NCBI RefSeq assembly: GCF_900176305.1 | Contig: NZ_FWXH01000002.1 | Span: 744,001 to 808,000 of the forward strand | Source of the DNA: Clostridium acidisoli DSM 12555 | GTDB lineage: Bacteria > Bacillota > Clostridia > Clostridiales > Clostridiaceae | Length of the DNA: 64,000 nucleotides | Reading direction: 5' to 3' | Part shown: piece after piece, positions 21,978-30,747 of the stretch | Position numbering within the stretch: the stretch's first letter is position 1 | How the letters are laid out: every line of letters begins with the position of its first letter | Notes under the pieces: generated by a model | What the model was told of the DNA's origin: nothing | Databases searched by the model: none | The model's input: only the letters and a program-made list of their open reading frames with translations | Program-made: the position numbers and the translations under genes

Positions 21978-22808
21978 TCATGCAATACCTAATGCAGAAA
22001 TCAAAATTCCCAATACTATAACACCAATTAATAAAATATTTATGCTGACTTTCTTCTTTTGAAGTAAATAGAAACACAGAAGCGTTATCCCTAAAGGTAT
22101 AATACCTATAAATATTTGATCAAGCATTCCTTGAAAATTAAGCACAGAAGCACCGCCCATTTTCAATTGAATAGTAGTCTTAAATGTTACCATCTGACTG
22201 GTCATTCCGCCTACCATGATTAAACCTACTATGCTTGCAGCCTTAGTCAATATATTTATTAATCCGCTAGAATAAAGTTTTTCTATATATTTTGCTCCCA
22301 AACTGTAACCTAAAAATGTTCCATAATATTTTACAGCTATGGACGGAATATTAAAAAGAAATAAAAATACAATTGGTGCAAGAACGTTTCCAGTTCTCCC
22401 CATACTAACAGCAACTCCAGCTGCAATAACTCTTATCACTCCCCAAAAAATAGAATCTCCAATACCTGCCATTGGTCCCATTAGACTTGACTTTACTGCA
22501 TTAATAGATGTAGTATCAAAATCTTCACGCATACTGTTCTCTTTTTCCATAGAAGCTGTAAGCCCCATTATAAATGTAGACATAGGGATAGTTGTATTAA
22601 AGTATGACATATTACGTACTAACGCATCTTTTTTATCCTTTGGATCTTTATAAAATTTGTTGATGAAAGGCATCAATGAATAACAGAAACCTGAAGCTCC
22701 TTGTTTTGCAGGACTTACAGAAGAATACAATGTAAATGATCTCCAAAAAGTCTTCCTAAGCAATTTTCTTTCTCCTACTGGAATATCTTTAATTAAATTA
22801 TTACTCAT
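21978..22808 (-). CDS. PTS mannose-family transporter subunit IID
   Basis: 276 residues from MSNNLIKDIP. Family features: KTFWRSFTLYSSVSP near the start, GFCYSLMPFINKFYKDP, and GPMAGIGDSIFWGVIRVIAAGVA, followed by C-terminal membrane helices. With IIC it forms the membrane channel of the mannose-type phosphotransferase. The ATG at 22808 lies inside the last codons of IIC (8-bp overlap) with AGGAGG 9 nt upstream. The longer reading upstream only extends into IIC. Confidence 0.93.
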   Translation of the reverse strand: MSNNLIKDIPVGERKLLRKTFWRSFTLYSSVSPAKQGASGFCYSLMPFINKFYKDPKDKKDALVRNMSYFNTTIPMSTFIMGLTASMEKENSMREDFDTTSINAVKSSLMGPMAGIGDSIFWGVIRVIAAGVAVSMGRTGNVLAPIVFLFLFNIPSIAVKYYGTFLGYSLGAKYIEKLYSSGLINILTKAASIVGLIMVGGMTSQMVTFKTTIQLKMGGASVLNFQGMLDQIFIGIIPLGITLLCFYLLQKKKVSINILLIGVIVLGILISALGIA

Positions 22809-23607
22809 CGAAAAAATCCTCCTCTTCACTATTAGTAGCCTGAATATTTTGACTAACGCCAACTTTAACTAATTGACTTATGTTATAATCATTTGATGCA
22901 ATAACAATTGCAAGTATTATTCCTAGCGCTGCAAGAGCTACAAGCGGTAATTTAAAGTATGCAACCACTACAAATCCCAAGAAATAAAATACAGCTATCT
23001 TATTGTTCCATAAAAGCTTTAATAACATTGCCATACCAACAGCTGGTAGTAAATTTCCACAGATTGTTAGTCCGTTTAATATAAAATGAGGAATTGAATT
23101 TAACAATGCTTTAACTGCATCAGATCCTACAAGAATACCAAAAAAAGCAACTAATGAATATAAAAACCAGTTTATAGTCCAAAGTCCAAAATGTAGCCCT
23201 GTTATTTTACCATCTTCTCCTTTTGCCGCAAGTTTATCAAAAACAGGTGCAAAGAAACCAACAAAAAAAATATATAAAAGATTCTTGATTTGAAGACCTA
23301 AAATCCCAATTGGTATAGCTAAGGTCAATGCAATTTCAGATCCTTTTCCAAGCATAATTGAAAAAGCTACGCCTACCGCAGTAGCAATACCAGGTTCAGC
23401 TGCCGATGCGCCTCCAATATTAACTACTCCCATGAATACAGCTTCAAGAGCTGCCCCTATTAAAACACCAGCGTGTAAATCTCCAAGCAGAAGTCCAACT
23501 AAAGGACCTATAACAATAGGTCTGTTAATCATGGTAAAGCCTGCCAGTTCAGCACCTCCTACACACACAAAAACAGCAAATGCTACTAAAATCGCCTGTA
23601 CTACCAT
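22801..23607 (-). CDS. PTS mannose/sorbose-family subunit IIC
   Basis: 268 residues, strongly hydrophobic, with the IIC-Man pattern: GPLVGLLLGDLHAGVLIGAALEAVFMGVVNIGGASAAEP. It forms the sugar channel in the membrane. The acidic C-terminal tail (NSEEEDFFDE) overlaps the IID start. Third gene of the IIA-IIB-IIC-IID-glucosidase operon. Confidence 0.95.
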   Translation of the reverse strand: MVVQAILVAFAVFVCVGGAELAGFTMINRPIVIGPLVGLLLGDLHAGVLIGAALEAVFMGVVNIGGASAAEPGIATAVGVAFSIMLGKGSEIALTLAIPIGILGLQIKNLLYIFFVGFFAPVFDKLAAKGEDGKITGLHFGLWTINWFLYSLVAFFGILVGSDAVKALLNSIPHFILNGLTICGNLLPAVGMAMLLKLLWNNKIAVFYFLGFVVVAYFKLPLVALAALGIILAIVIASNDYNISQLVKVGVSQNIQATNSEEEDFFDE

Positions 23608-23631
23608 TTTTATTCCCCCTTATTATTAATA

Positions 23632-24132
23632 TTATAAGTTCATCTTTTGAATAATTTCTTTCATTGGTTTTCTTTCATCTGAAGGAACCACTTGAAGACT
23701 TGTATTAGGCTCAATTTCTATAAGCTTTTTTAAAAAATTCATTTCATTCTTTGTAAGCATAACTGTTGGACTTATCGTTGTCTTTTCAGATACATCAATC
23801 CCATCGAATCTTCCAACATTACCTATATTCATATATTCTATACCTTCAGTATTCTCTCGAATTTTCAAAGCATCTTTAATAGTTCTTGTTAATACCAAAA
23901 TTCTCATTTTTGATGCTTTAGGATTATTAAGTACTCCAATAGCCTCGTCAACAGATTTTACCAATAGCTTAATATTAGTTGGTACTGCCATTTTTAGTGT
24001 CATCTTCTGCATTTCATCCTTTGCAGCTGCATCATTTGCTACAACAATCCCTTTAATTCTAAGATCCTTTGACCATGCCATTGCAATTTGTCCATGAATC
24101 AATCTATCGTCTACTCTTAACGCTACTATCAT
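23632..24132 (-). CDS. PTS mannose/sorbose-family subunit IIB
   Basis: 166 residues. The phosphorylated His is H13 in VDDRLIHGQIAMAW, the hallmark of the Man-family IIB. It passes phosphate from IIA to the incoming sugar. Full length, 19 bp after IIA. Confidence 0.95.
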   Translation of the reverse strand: MIVALRVDDRLIHGQIAMAWSKDLRIKGIVVANDAAAKDEMQKMTLKMAVPTNIKLLVKSVDEAIGVLNNPKASKMRILVLTRTIKDALKIRENTEGIEYMNIGNVGRFDGIDVSEKTTISPTVMLTKNEMNFLKKLIEIEPNTSLQVVPSDERKPMKEIIQKMNL

Positions 24133-24151
24133 TTTTCATACCTCCATTTAT

Positions 24152-24571
24152 TTAACCTTCTAAAAACTCTTCATCATTTTTATCGTTTACATTGATTTCA
24201 ACTAAATTCATCTGTTTTCGACTTTCTTCAATAATGTCCTTTATTCTCTCTTTAGTTACTGCTTCTGTTTCCATCAATACCGTCAATATGACAGGGAGAT
24301 TAAAACCAGCAATTATAAATACATTTAGATTCGCTGCGTAAGCTGTAATCTTTTGGTTGACACTACCACCTAAAATATCAGTAAATACAAATACTTCTTC
24401 TTCCGACTTTATATTATCAAAAAACTTTGCAATACTCTCTGGTACATCCTCACCTCCTTCTACATAAGCATTAATACATGTAACATCTGCCATATTTCCT
24501 ACTAAAAGTTCAATAGTGCTTTTAGCACCACTTGCTAAAGTTCCATGAGTTGCAATTAATATTTTTTTCAC
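24152..24571 (-). CDS. PTS mannose-family subunit IIA
   Basis: About 139 residues from a GTG start at 24571, chosen because GGGAAGGAG lies just upstream and the protein then begins KKILIATHG with phospho-His at residue 9, as in the family. TDILGGSVNQKI and AGFNLPVILTVLM are typical. It is a stand-alone IIA, first gene of the operon and directly behind the -24/-12 promoter. Confidence 0.93.
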   Translation of the reverse strand: MKKILIATHGTLASGAKSTIELLVGNMADVTCINAYVEGGEDVPESIAKFFDNIKSEEEVFVFTDILGGSVNQKITAYAANLNVFIIAGFNLPVILTVLMETEAVTKERIKDIIEESRKQMNLVEINVNDKNDEEFLEG

Positions 24572-24659
24572 GCTCTTATACTCCTTCCCATTTAATGATG
24601 ACCCATAAATATAATATTTCATCATTAAATTTATTCTAACAACTTACACTTTTATATAC

Positions 24660-24676
24660 AGCAAATATCATGCCAA
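24660..24676 (-). promoter_or_regulatory. Sigma-54 (-24/-12) promoter of the PTS operon
   Basis: On the minus strand TTGGCATG, four bases, TTGCT: the invariant GG (24673-24674) and GC (24661-24662) are 10 bp apart as required. It is about 90 bp upstream of the IIA start codon. A LevR-type activator is encoded at the other end of the operon. Confidence 0.9.
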
Positions 24677-24748
24677 CTTTTTTAGACTTTAAAAAAACTC
24701 TGTAAACATCTAGATTTTCGTTGTACTACCATGTATTTTAAATGTTAA

Positions 24749-24838
24749 GTTTAGACACTTAGAAAATAAGAACTGTATCTGTTTAAAAAATTATTTATAA
24801 AAGAGTCATTTGGACACTATTGTGTTTTGTGTCTAAGT
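24749..24838. promoter_or_regulatory. Candidate LevR upstream activator sites
   Basis: Three related elements: TTTAGACACTTAG (about 24750), TTTGGACACTATT (about 24810) and, inverted, TTAGACACAAAA (about 24828-24838). The last two form a GGACAC...GTGTC inverted repeat. They lie 75-180 bp upstream of the -24/-12 promoter, the normal range for an enhancer-binding activator. Confidence 0.55.
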
Positions 24839-24921
24839 AAAATTATTAGTTTATGTATACCAAATGCATGCCACATTAATTATTTAATATTGTAATTTAT
24901 ATAATTGCCCTTATTTTTTTG

Positions 24922-24959
24922 CATAAAAAATAACTAGGCAGTTTTAAATTCCTAGTTAT
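24922..24959 (-). terminator. Terminator after the regulator/peptide pair
   Basis: ATAACTAGG pairs with CCTAGTTAT around a 12-nt loop, followed by TTTTTTAT on the minus strand. It ends the transcript of the RRNPP regulator and its small peptide gene before the PTS control region. Confidence 0.85.
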
Positions 24960-25049
24960 CAATCTGTTATATTTAGTTAATCATCTGGCATATGTTCATT
25001 GATCTGTATTGTAATTTTGTGTATACTCAAAGAACTTTAAACATTTAAC

Positions 25050-25193
25050 TTATCCGTTTGGCATGTCTACCATTGTTTTAAAAATCGTTGATTTGCTATT
25101 CAAATTAGTTGTTGCTAAATTTGGAGAAATTGTTAAAACCAACATTAAGAAGCATACCCCAATTATTAATTTTTTCATAATATTCTTTTTCAT
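25050..25193 (-). CDS. Candidate exported signalling pro-peptide (47 aa)
   Basis: Starts MKKNIMKKLIIGVCFLMLVL: a lysine-rich head and a hydrophobic core, i.e. a signal peptide, then ISPNLATTNLNSKSTIF and the tail KTMVDMPNG. The ATG overlaps the TGA of the upstream regulator (ATGA), with GGGGTG 4-5 nt upstream. A short secreted precursor coupled to an RRNPP regulator is the standard layout of Phr/PapR/NprX-type quorum-sensing cassettes, where the mature signal is a C-terminal oligopeptide that re-enters the cell. Which tail residues form the signal is not known. Confidence 0.75.
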   Translation of the reverse strand: MKKNIMKKLIIGVCFLMLVLTISPNLATTNLNSKSTIFKTMVDMPNG

Positions 25194-26494
25194 GATACCA
25201 CCCCTAAATCTAATTTGTTAATTTTTCTTGATAACAACAAATATTTTTCACAATTTTTAATATCATCACTGTGCAAATATGCAATCGCTAGCTCATTATA
25301 AATCTTAACTAACTCCTCAGTGTCATCATTAATTTTTAATATTTCAATAATTTCATTGTAAATGTTTATTGATTTTTCTCTATTATTGATTTTTCTATAT
25401 ATTGAAATAAGTGCCCATTTTCCTTTTAATAAGTATTCTATACTATTGTATTCCTCAGCATATTTTAAACCTAACTTTAAGTTCTTAATTGCCTCGTCAT
25501 TACCTAATTGCTTTAATAAAATAATTGCTTTTTCTATAAATACCACAGATAAAAAAGACTTATTACTTTCTTTTGAAAATTCTTCAGCAAGTTTAAAATA
25601 TTTAAAGCTTTCTTCATAATTATCTTTAAAGGCATACGCCCTACCTAAATTAACATATGCATATCCTAAAAATAGATTTTTATTGTCTAGAATATTTGAA
25701 AGAACTTCAGTATATATTCTTATTACCTTGTCATATTCTCTTTTTTCCTCGTAACAAGTTGCTTTAATACCATGCGCAAAAATATATAACCTATAATCCT
25801 TATTTGGGTCACATACCAATAAAAACTTTTCAATTGTTTCTAAAGCTAAATCTATTTCATTTAACTTCTTATAGCTGTTTGCTAAAGAATATAAACATAA
25901 TTTTTTAGTTTCAAAATCACTATACTCAGAACTATAATACTGACTTAATTGATAGTATTCAATTGCCGTAGTATACTTTAGAGCCTCTGCTTTACAAAAA
26001 CCCATTTTCCAATAAACATAACCTAATTTTTCGTCCTTTTTAATGTCTATATATATTTCTTTGGCCTTTTTATAAATATCCCAGGCTACTTCAAATTCTC
26101 TTTCTTTAAAGTAGATTTCTCCAAGTTTACAATATGCATTTGCTCTAACTTCCAATAAATCATATTCGTCTGATAACTTAAAAATTTCGTTTATTTCTTC
26201 CTGTGTTATATCCTCATTTTTAAGCTTGTTCATACAATAAACTTCAGCATCTTCTCTTGGCGAACGCATCAAATAAGCTTCGTTTATATTTAAAATAATA
26301 TCCAAGTCTTCTGCTTTTTCGTTGAATTTATCAACAAGTTTTACAGCCGTTGCATATGTTACGTCCCTCTTATTTGTCTCTATCATACTTATAAGTCCTC
26401 GTGTAACATTTTCTGTTTGCAATTCTTCTTGTGTAAGATTTAATTGAATCCTTAGTCTCTTAATCTTTTCTCCAGTAGTTAGAAAATTCATCAT
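25190..26494 (-). CDS. RRNPP-type quorum-sensing regulator (HTH plus TPR)
   Basis: 434 residues. An Xre-type HTH at the N-terminus (TTGEKIKRLRIQLNLTQEEL to ISMIETNKRDV, about 5-45), then a long array of about nine helical TPR repeats (for example YCKLGEIYFKEREFEVAWDIYKKA and YVNLGRAYAFKDNYEESFKYFKLA). This is the architecture of PlcR/NprR/QsrB-like regulators that bind re-imported peptides. The stop codon overlaps the start of a 47-residue exported peptide gene. Targets are unknown; the PTS operon is next door but has its own LevR. Start preceded by GGGGTG. Confidence 0.88.
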   Translation of the reverse strand: MMNFLTTGEKIKRLRIQLNLTQEELQTENVTRGLISMIETNKRDVTYATAVKLVDKFNEKAEDLDIILNINEAYLMRSPREDAEVYCMNKLKNEDITQEEINEIFKLSDEYDLLEVRANAYCKLGEIYFKEREFEVAWDIYKKAKEIYIDIKKDEKLGYVYWKMGFCKAEALKYTTAIEYYQLSQYYSSEYSDFETKKLCLYSLANSYKKLNEIDLALETIEKFLLVCDPNKDYRLYIFAHGIKATCYEEKREYDKVIRIYTEVLSNILDNKNLFLGYAYVNLGRAYAFKDNYEESFKYFKLAEEFSKESNKSFLSVVFIEKAIILLKQLGNDEAIKNLKLGLKYAEEYNSIEYLLKGKWALISIYRKINNREKSINIYNEIIEILKINDDTEELVKIYNELAIAYLHSDDIKNCEKYLLLSRKINKLDLGVVS

Positions 26495-26667
26495 ATCACC
26501 CCAATCCGTTTAAATTATACTTTAAATACATTATATTCCTTTTTTGATGTTTAGGCAACTTTATTGAATAATTTTAGTTACCTATTTTAATGTAATAATT
26601 TTATGGATAATCAGTGTAGCATCTATAATGAATTCTTATTAATGTTGTGTCTTCAAACAATCCTTAA

Positions 26668-27210
26668 TTATCTTTCAAATTCCGTTTTCCACTTATCATT
26701 TCTAAGCCACTTGAATAACTTGCTTGATTGAATATAAATTTTTTGTTTATCATTATTAAGTTGAAGTACATCATGAACATAGCGAACTTCAAAAGATTTT
26801 CCATTATTCAAAACAAAATAAAATGCAGGTTGTATTGTTATTTCATGCTCATTGGAAGTTTTTATATACAGTATTGAAGGATTAATATTTCCATTAAATA
26901 TTCCAATACTCTGTGACTTAGGTATTTCACCTTCATAAAGCTTAGCTTGCTGTAACCAAGAAGTAACTTCATATAATGTAGTCCTTTGGTTTTTAGGTAC
27001 CCAGTAAAGTGATGCAGGGGAATCATCTACTAAACTAATAGTTCCACTATTTTTAATACTTTTTATTTTACTGTTTGAAATCACCTGAGTGGCGCTTGTC
27101 TTTGAAGCGTGAATTTGTTGACTATATTTTTCCCCGCAACTTGTCATGAAATTTAGCGACATTATCAATGTAACAATACAACAATAAATCATAATTCGTT
27201 TTCGATTCAT
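26668..27210 (-). CDS. Predicted lipoprotein of unknown function
   Basis: 180 residues with an N-terminal signal (MNRKRIMIYCCIVTLIMSL) ending in MTSC, a weak lipobox with Cys at about residue 25. The remaining domain has YTV-like strands (ISLVDDSPASLYWVPKNQ, PAFYFVLNNGKSFEVRY) and no family I recognise. It is a single gene between the regulator and the kinase-like gene, with no close operon partner. Confidence 0.65.
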   Translation of the reverse strand: MNRKRIMIYCCIVTLIMSLNFMTSCGEKYSQQIHASKTSATQVISNSKIKSIKNSGTISLVDDSPASLYWVPKNQRTTLYEVTSWLQQAKLYEGEIPKSQSIGIFNGNINPSILYIKTSNEHEITIQPAFYFVLNNGKSFEVRYVHDVLQLNNDKQKIYIQSSKLFKWLRNDKWKTEFER

Positions 27211-27310
27211 AATAATATATCACCAACTCATAATATCCAAAAATTCTACTTAAATTATATAATTTAACAATAACTAGATTATACTCCCTCATAATCACAA
27301 TTTAAATGTT

Positions 27311-27838
27311 TTAATTGTTATTTTTCATAAAATGTTGTAAAAATTCATTTGCATCGTTTCTTTTTCTAAACACCACTATTTTTTTGCGTTTATCCATCTC
27401 TACTTTTTCTAAATTTTTCAATCCTGAATTTTTAGAAAAGTTCCATATATATTTCATAAATTCAAAATCAATCTTTTCATAACATCCTTCTGTCATGTCT
27501 GTTCTTATTTTATTAATATTAGTAATCACTCGTTTTAAATACCTCATTATACAAATATATCTGCTTAATTTAAAGCAAATAATTGTATCAGCTTTTTCTG
27601 CACGTAAATTAATTGTACTTCCGTAATTGCCATCAATTATCCACTCTTCTGCATCTAGTAATTTTTTTTGCTTTTTTATCCACTCTTCTCTTGGTGTCTC
27701 AATCCATCCATAATTCCAATATTCCTTATCCAAATGAATAAGTGGAATACCAGTTTTTTCTGCAAGCTTTTTTGAAAAAGTACTTTTGCCACTACCTGGT
27801 GAACCTATAACCATTATTTTTTTACCTATACTACTCAT
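27311..27838 (-). CDS. AAA/P-loop kinase-like protein (FlaR/topology modulation type)
   Basis: About 175 residues from the ATG at 27838 (AAGGAGATAAGT upstream). P-loop GSPGSGKST near the start, then HLDKEYWNYGW and EEWIIDGNYGSTINLRAEKADTIICF, the pattern of proteins annotated as DNA topology modulation protein FlaR and of adenylate-kinase-like NTPases. It binds ATP, but the real substrate is not known. The first nine residues of the longer reading are unlikely to be translated. Confidence 0.85.
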   Translation of the reverse strand: MSSIGKKIMVIGSPGSGKSTFSKKLAEKTGIPLIHLDKEYWNYGWIETPREEWIKKQKKLLDAEEWIIDGNYGSTINLRAEKADTIICFKLSRYICIMRYLKRVITNINKIRTDMTEGCYEKIDFEFMKYIWNFSKNSGLKNLEKVEMDKRKKIVVFRKRNDANEFLQHFMKNNN

Positions 27839-27933
27839 ACTTATCTCCTTACATCTTACTAACATTCTTTTATACGATAAAAACTACCCATTCACATGAG
27901 TAGTCTAAATTTTGGTGCATATGACGGTTCCCT

Positions 27934-29058
27934 CTAAAAAATCAACTCTCCTGGTTTATATCCGTCAGGTAATTCCTCTTCATTTAGAAATTTGAAATTG
28001 TCATCACGTAGTATTGGTAAAAATGCTTCATAGGGCATTCTTGAAAACTCACAGCCATAACTACTTGATCCGAACCACTTGCCCTCTTTGCTGCTCAAAT
28101 TCAAATCTCTTGTAAATTTTGTATGGTTTGAACAGTCATGAACTACTAAATCCCAGTTTTCTTCATCAGCTATCTTCATGAATTTAAGCGTTAGTTCTCT
28201 ACTCCAAATTGGAGATACATAGCCTTGTCTTGATATATACATATTTTCACCATCATAATTGTCTATGTTATTCTCATTTAAATGTAACTCTGCACAATTT
28301 ATAAAATCAAGTTTTGTATCTAAGATTGCTTGTTTCTTCTTAAAAAACACTTCAAAAAGCTCAGGTGTCATTGGAGTTTCTATACCTACGTTTTTGATAT
28401 ATTTTTTGGCTATTCCAATATTTTTAATAACATTATCCGAGCAATTAGATGCACCTAGATTAAAACGAATTTCATTAAGCCCAGCTTCTCCTAGTGCTTT
28501 TAATGTCTCTTCTGTAGCTAGCGTTCCATTTGTATATAGATGTTGATAAACCCCTGCTTCATTGAATTTTTTTATAATTCCATAATATTTTTCGATTTCC
28601 ATAAATGGCTCTAAATAAACATAAGCAATGCCTGTTGGCTTTTTGTGTATTGAAAGCAATAAGTCAATATCCTTTTCGTAAAACTTTGTGCCACCAATTT
28701 CCCACATACCTTCCCCTATTGGAGGTATGTTATCTAATTCACCGTAGTTATAACAAAATTTACATTCCACATTACATTTATTTGTCTTTCTAACAGCACT
28801 TAACCCAGTTCCTAAAAGGCATGATACGCATCCCTTTGGAAACTTAGTGTCATCTCCTACATAAAAAGTTCTATCCTTTAAAGTTTTTAAACCTTTAATT
28901 TCCGACATTAACTTATCATTTCTATAATCAATTACTGCCTCAATTTGTGCAAAGGTAGCGAGGATGATTTCTTGTTGCTTTACCATAACTTCCTCGTCCT
29001 CTGGCAATATTGAAAAAAACTCAAACCATGTTAACGCATCTTTTTTTGAAATTTTCAT
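27934..29058 (-). CDS. Radical SAM protein
   Basis: 374 residues. The iron-sulfur cluster motif CNVECKFC (CxxxCxxC) lies at about residue 95, preceded by GCVSCLLGTG, which has two further cysteines. GLNEIRFNLGASNCS and GIETPMTP fit the beta-strands of the radical SAM barrel. It cleaves S-adenosylmethionine to a radical that acts on an unknown substrate. AGGAGG precedes the start. It is the last host gene before the prophage attachment site. Confidence 0.88.
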   Translation of the reverse strand: MKISKKDALTWFEFFSILPEDEEVMVKQQEIILATFAQIEAVIDYRNDKLMSEIKGLKTLKDRTFYVGDDTKFPKGCVSCLLGTGLSAVRKTNKCNVECKFCYNYGELDNIPPIGEGMWEIGGTKFYEKDIDLLLSIHKKPTGIAYVYLEPFMEIEKYYGIIKKFNEAGVYQHLYTNGTLATEETLKALGEAGLNEIRFNLGASNCSDNVIKNIGIAKKYIKNVGIETPMTPELFEVFFKKKQAILDTKLDFINCAELHLNENNIDNYDGENMYISRQGYVSPIWSRELTLKFMKIADEENWDLVVHDCSNHTKFTRDLNLSSKEGKWFGSSSYGCEFSRMPYEAFLPILRDDNFKFLNEEELPDGYKPGELIF

Positions 29059-29181
29059 ATGTATCCTCCTAATTAATCTTCCTAATAATTCAATTTAAGT
29101 CTTCCAACTATATTTTCCACAAAAACAATGAAAGTCCCTGAAATCAAGGACTTCCATTGTATAAAAATTCTAGTTCTTATT

Positions 29182-29240
29182 TGGTGCAGGTGACGGGACT
29201 TGAACCCGTACGTCCTAAAACACACGCCCCTCAAACACCA
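29182..29240 (-). other. Prophage attachment site: 3' end of tRNA-Leu
   Basis: The minus strand reads as the 3' part of a class II tRNA: GAGG after the anticodon, a long variable arm, T-arm ACGGGTTCAAGTCCCGT, acceptor strand CACCTGC, discriminator A and CCA. The matching 5' acceptor strand GCAGGTG is absent within 200 bp, so the tRNA is truncated. Phages that integrate in a tRNA leave exactly this: an intact gene at one end and the displaced 3' fragment at the other. The full tRNA-Leu (anticodon probably GAG) should lie beyond 64 kb. Confidence 0.8.
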
Positions 29241-29430
29241 ACTCTAATTTACATATATTTTTCAACCTATTCTTTTAGGCTTTAATACGTTCTTATTACT
29301 CCAATAACAACACGTTACCATTATTCCTTAAACGTATTTTAACATAGAAAAATCAAACAAACAAGCACTTTATTTAAATCTTTATTTTTTACAACATTCA
29401 ATTAAATAAATACTCTAAAAAATAAAACGA

Positions 29431-29472
29431 AAAAAAGGGTATAGCCAAAAGTGGCGACACCTAGCTATACCC
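29431..29472 (-). terminator. Terminator at the end of the prophage late region
   Basis: GGGTATAGC (29464-29472 on the minus strand) pairs with GCTATACCC (29437-29445), followed by seven T. It lies after the holin-like gene and is the last phage signal. From here to the attachment site (about 190 bp) I see no gene. Confidence 0.85.
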
Positions 29473-29531
29473 TCTAAAATTAGTAAATTGTGAATTACAA
29501 CCTACTAAAATTTCTTACATTTATGTATGTA

Positions 29532-29864
29532 TTATTTTGCTACTTCTTTTGCCACATCTGCAATAACAATTCCTGCAACTGTTTCTACGATTTCTTTTAT
29601 TGTATTTCTTGATAAATGGTCTCCAAATTTATTATCTAATAAATCTAAGAGAGAAACAATTTTATCTTCTGAAAAATCTTCTTTATGTAATTCATATAAA
29701 TTTTCTAAGAATGTCTTACATTCATTATAATTAGCATCACCAATTTTGCCTTTAATAAAACCTAAAATTACTTTACCTTTCTTAATTACAATTGGTACTA
29801 TTAGTCCAATAACAAAAGACACTACACCTATAATTTCTGTTGAATAATTTTTTAATATTTCCAT
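29532..29864 (-). CDS. Holin-like small membrane protein
   Basis: 110 residues. One strong membrane helix (about 9-27, IIGVVSFVIGLIVPIVIKKG), then a charged helical part ending in EIVETVAGIVIADVAKEVAK. It sits right after the lysin gene, the usual place for a holin, and resembles LLH-type phage holins in size and layout. Family membership is not certain. Confidence 0.6.
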   Translation of the reverse strand: MEILKNYSTEIIGVVSFVIGLIVPIVIKKGKVILGFIKGKIGDANYNECKTFLENLYELHKEDFSEDKIVSLLDLLDNKFGDHLSRNTIKEIVETVAGIVIADVAKEVAK

Positions 29865-29900
29865 TTATACATTACCATCCTTTTTTATATTTTTTGTAAA

Positions 29901-29930
29901 TAAAAACAAGAGACTTTAAATCCCTTGTTT
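29901..29930 (-). terminator. Terminator after the lysin gene
   Basis: AAACAAG pairs with CTTGTTT around the lysin stop codon, followed by TTTATTTACAAAAAATAT. One of the late-region hairpins described in the findings. Confidence 0.65.
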
Positions 29931-30732
29931 ATAATTTGAACCAATTATTTTTTAAATCATTTAATAAAGTATTTATTGTGTTTTCTCCTACTTCACCGTC
30001 TACACTAAGATGCATTATTTCTTGATATTTTACCACTGCATCATATGTACCTTTTCCAAAATCTCCATCAATGGACACCCCACCGATTAAAACATTTAAA
30101 ATACTTTGTAGTAATCGAACTCTGTTGGAATTTTCACCCATTTTTATAACCATTACTTGTACACTCTCCTGTATATTATTTATTGTTACTGGTGCATTAA
30201 TGCCATTGTTAAGTATAGTCTCATTAAATAAATCCATATCAACTTCATTATTACTTATCCCATTAACTCTTCCTGTCCAACTATATTGGATACCACCGTA
30301 ACCTTTTGTATTTGAAGGGTTTGTCTGTGGTTCTGCTACCCATATTTTACTTATAGGTAGTCTTGATATATCTGTAATGTTATGACTAGAATACAGAATT
30401 AAATTAGGATTTTGAGCCATAAATTGTGATACAAAATTCATGTCTGGAATGGAAACTTCATAATCCAAACATGGTTTTAAGTCCTGTTGATATTTACTAA
30501 TAACACTATTAAAATGTTGATATTCTGCTATAGCACTATTCCTTTCTGCAAAATGATAAAATCCTACCAACAATCCTACTGACTTCGCACCATGATATTG
30601 TGAATCCATCTTTGGGTTGATATAGGAAATTCCATCACTGGCTTTTATATAAACTGCCTGTATATTACTTGCTTTTACTGCGTTCCAATCTGTTACGTTA
30701 TCTTCGCTGTAAATGTCAATTCCTCTAAACAT
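29929..30732 (-). CDS. Phage endolysin: GH25 lysozyme with peptidoglycan-binding domain
   Basis: 267 residues. N-terminal GH25 muramidase (about 1-185): FRGIDIYS with an early Asp, the catalytic D-Y-E in PCLDYEVS, AVYIKASDG and VGFYHFAERNS. C-terminal PG_binding_1 repeat (about 200-262): NRVRLLQSILN, IDGDFGKGTYDAVVKYQ, VDGEVGENTINTLL. It cleaves the glycan backbone to release phage. No signal peptide, so it depends on a holin; XhlA-like and holin-like genes flank it. Confidence 0.95.
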   Translation of the reverse strand: MFRGIDIYSEDNVTDWNAVKASNIQAVYIKASDGISYINPKMDSQYHGAKSVGLLVGFYHFAERNSAIAEYQHFNSVISKYQQDLKPCLDYEVSIPDMNFVSQFMAQNPNLILYSSHNITDISRLPISKIWVAEPQTNPSNTKGYGGIQYSWTGRVNGISNNEVDMDLFNETILNNGINAPVTINNIQESVQVMVIKMGENSNRVRLLQSILNVLIGGVSIDGDFGKGTYDAVVKYQEIMHLSVDGEVGENTINTLLNDLKNNWFKL

Positions 30733-30747
30733 TTAATCGCCCTTTCT

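Noticed and set aside
24855-24885. A second -24/-12 promoter (GTGGCATGCATTTGG on the minus strand)
   Set aside because: Spacing is right, but the -12 element has GG where GC is required, and it lies too far from the IIA gene. The site at 24660-24676 is better.
24981-25080. Repeated GGCATG-like words downstream of the peptide gene as regulator binding sites
   Set aside because: Two loose copies only, one inside the coding tail of the peptide, with no symmetry.
29182-29270. A complete tRNA-Leu gene at the prophage boundary
   Set aside because: The 3' half is clear, but the 5' acceptor strand GCAGGTG and D-arm are missing upstream on the minus strand, so it is a fragment.
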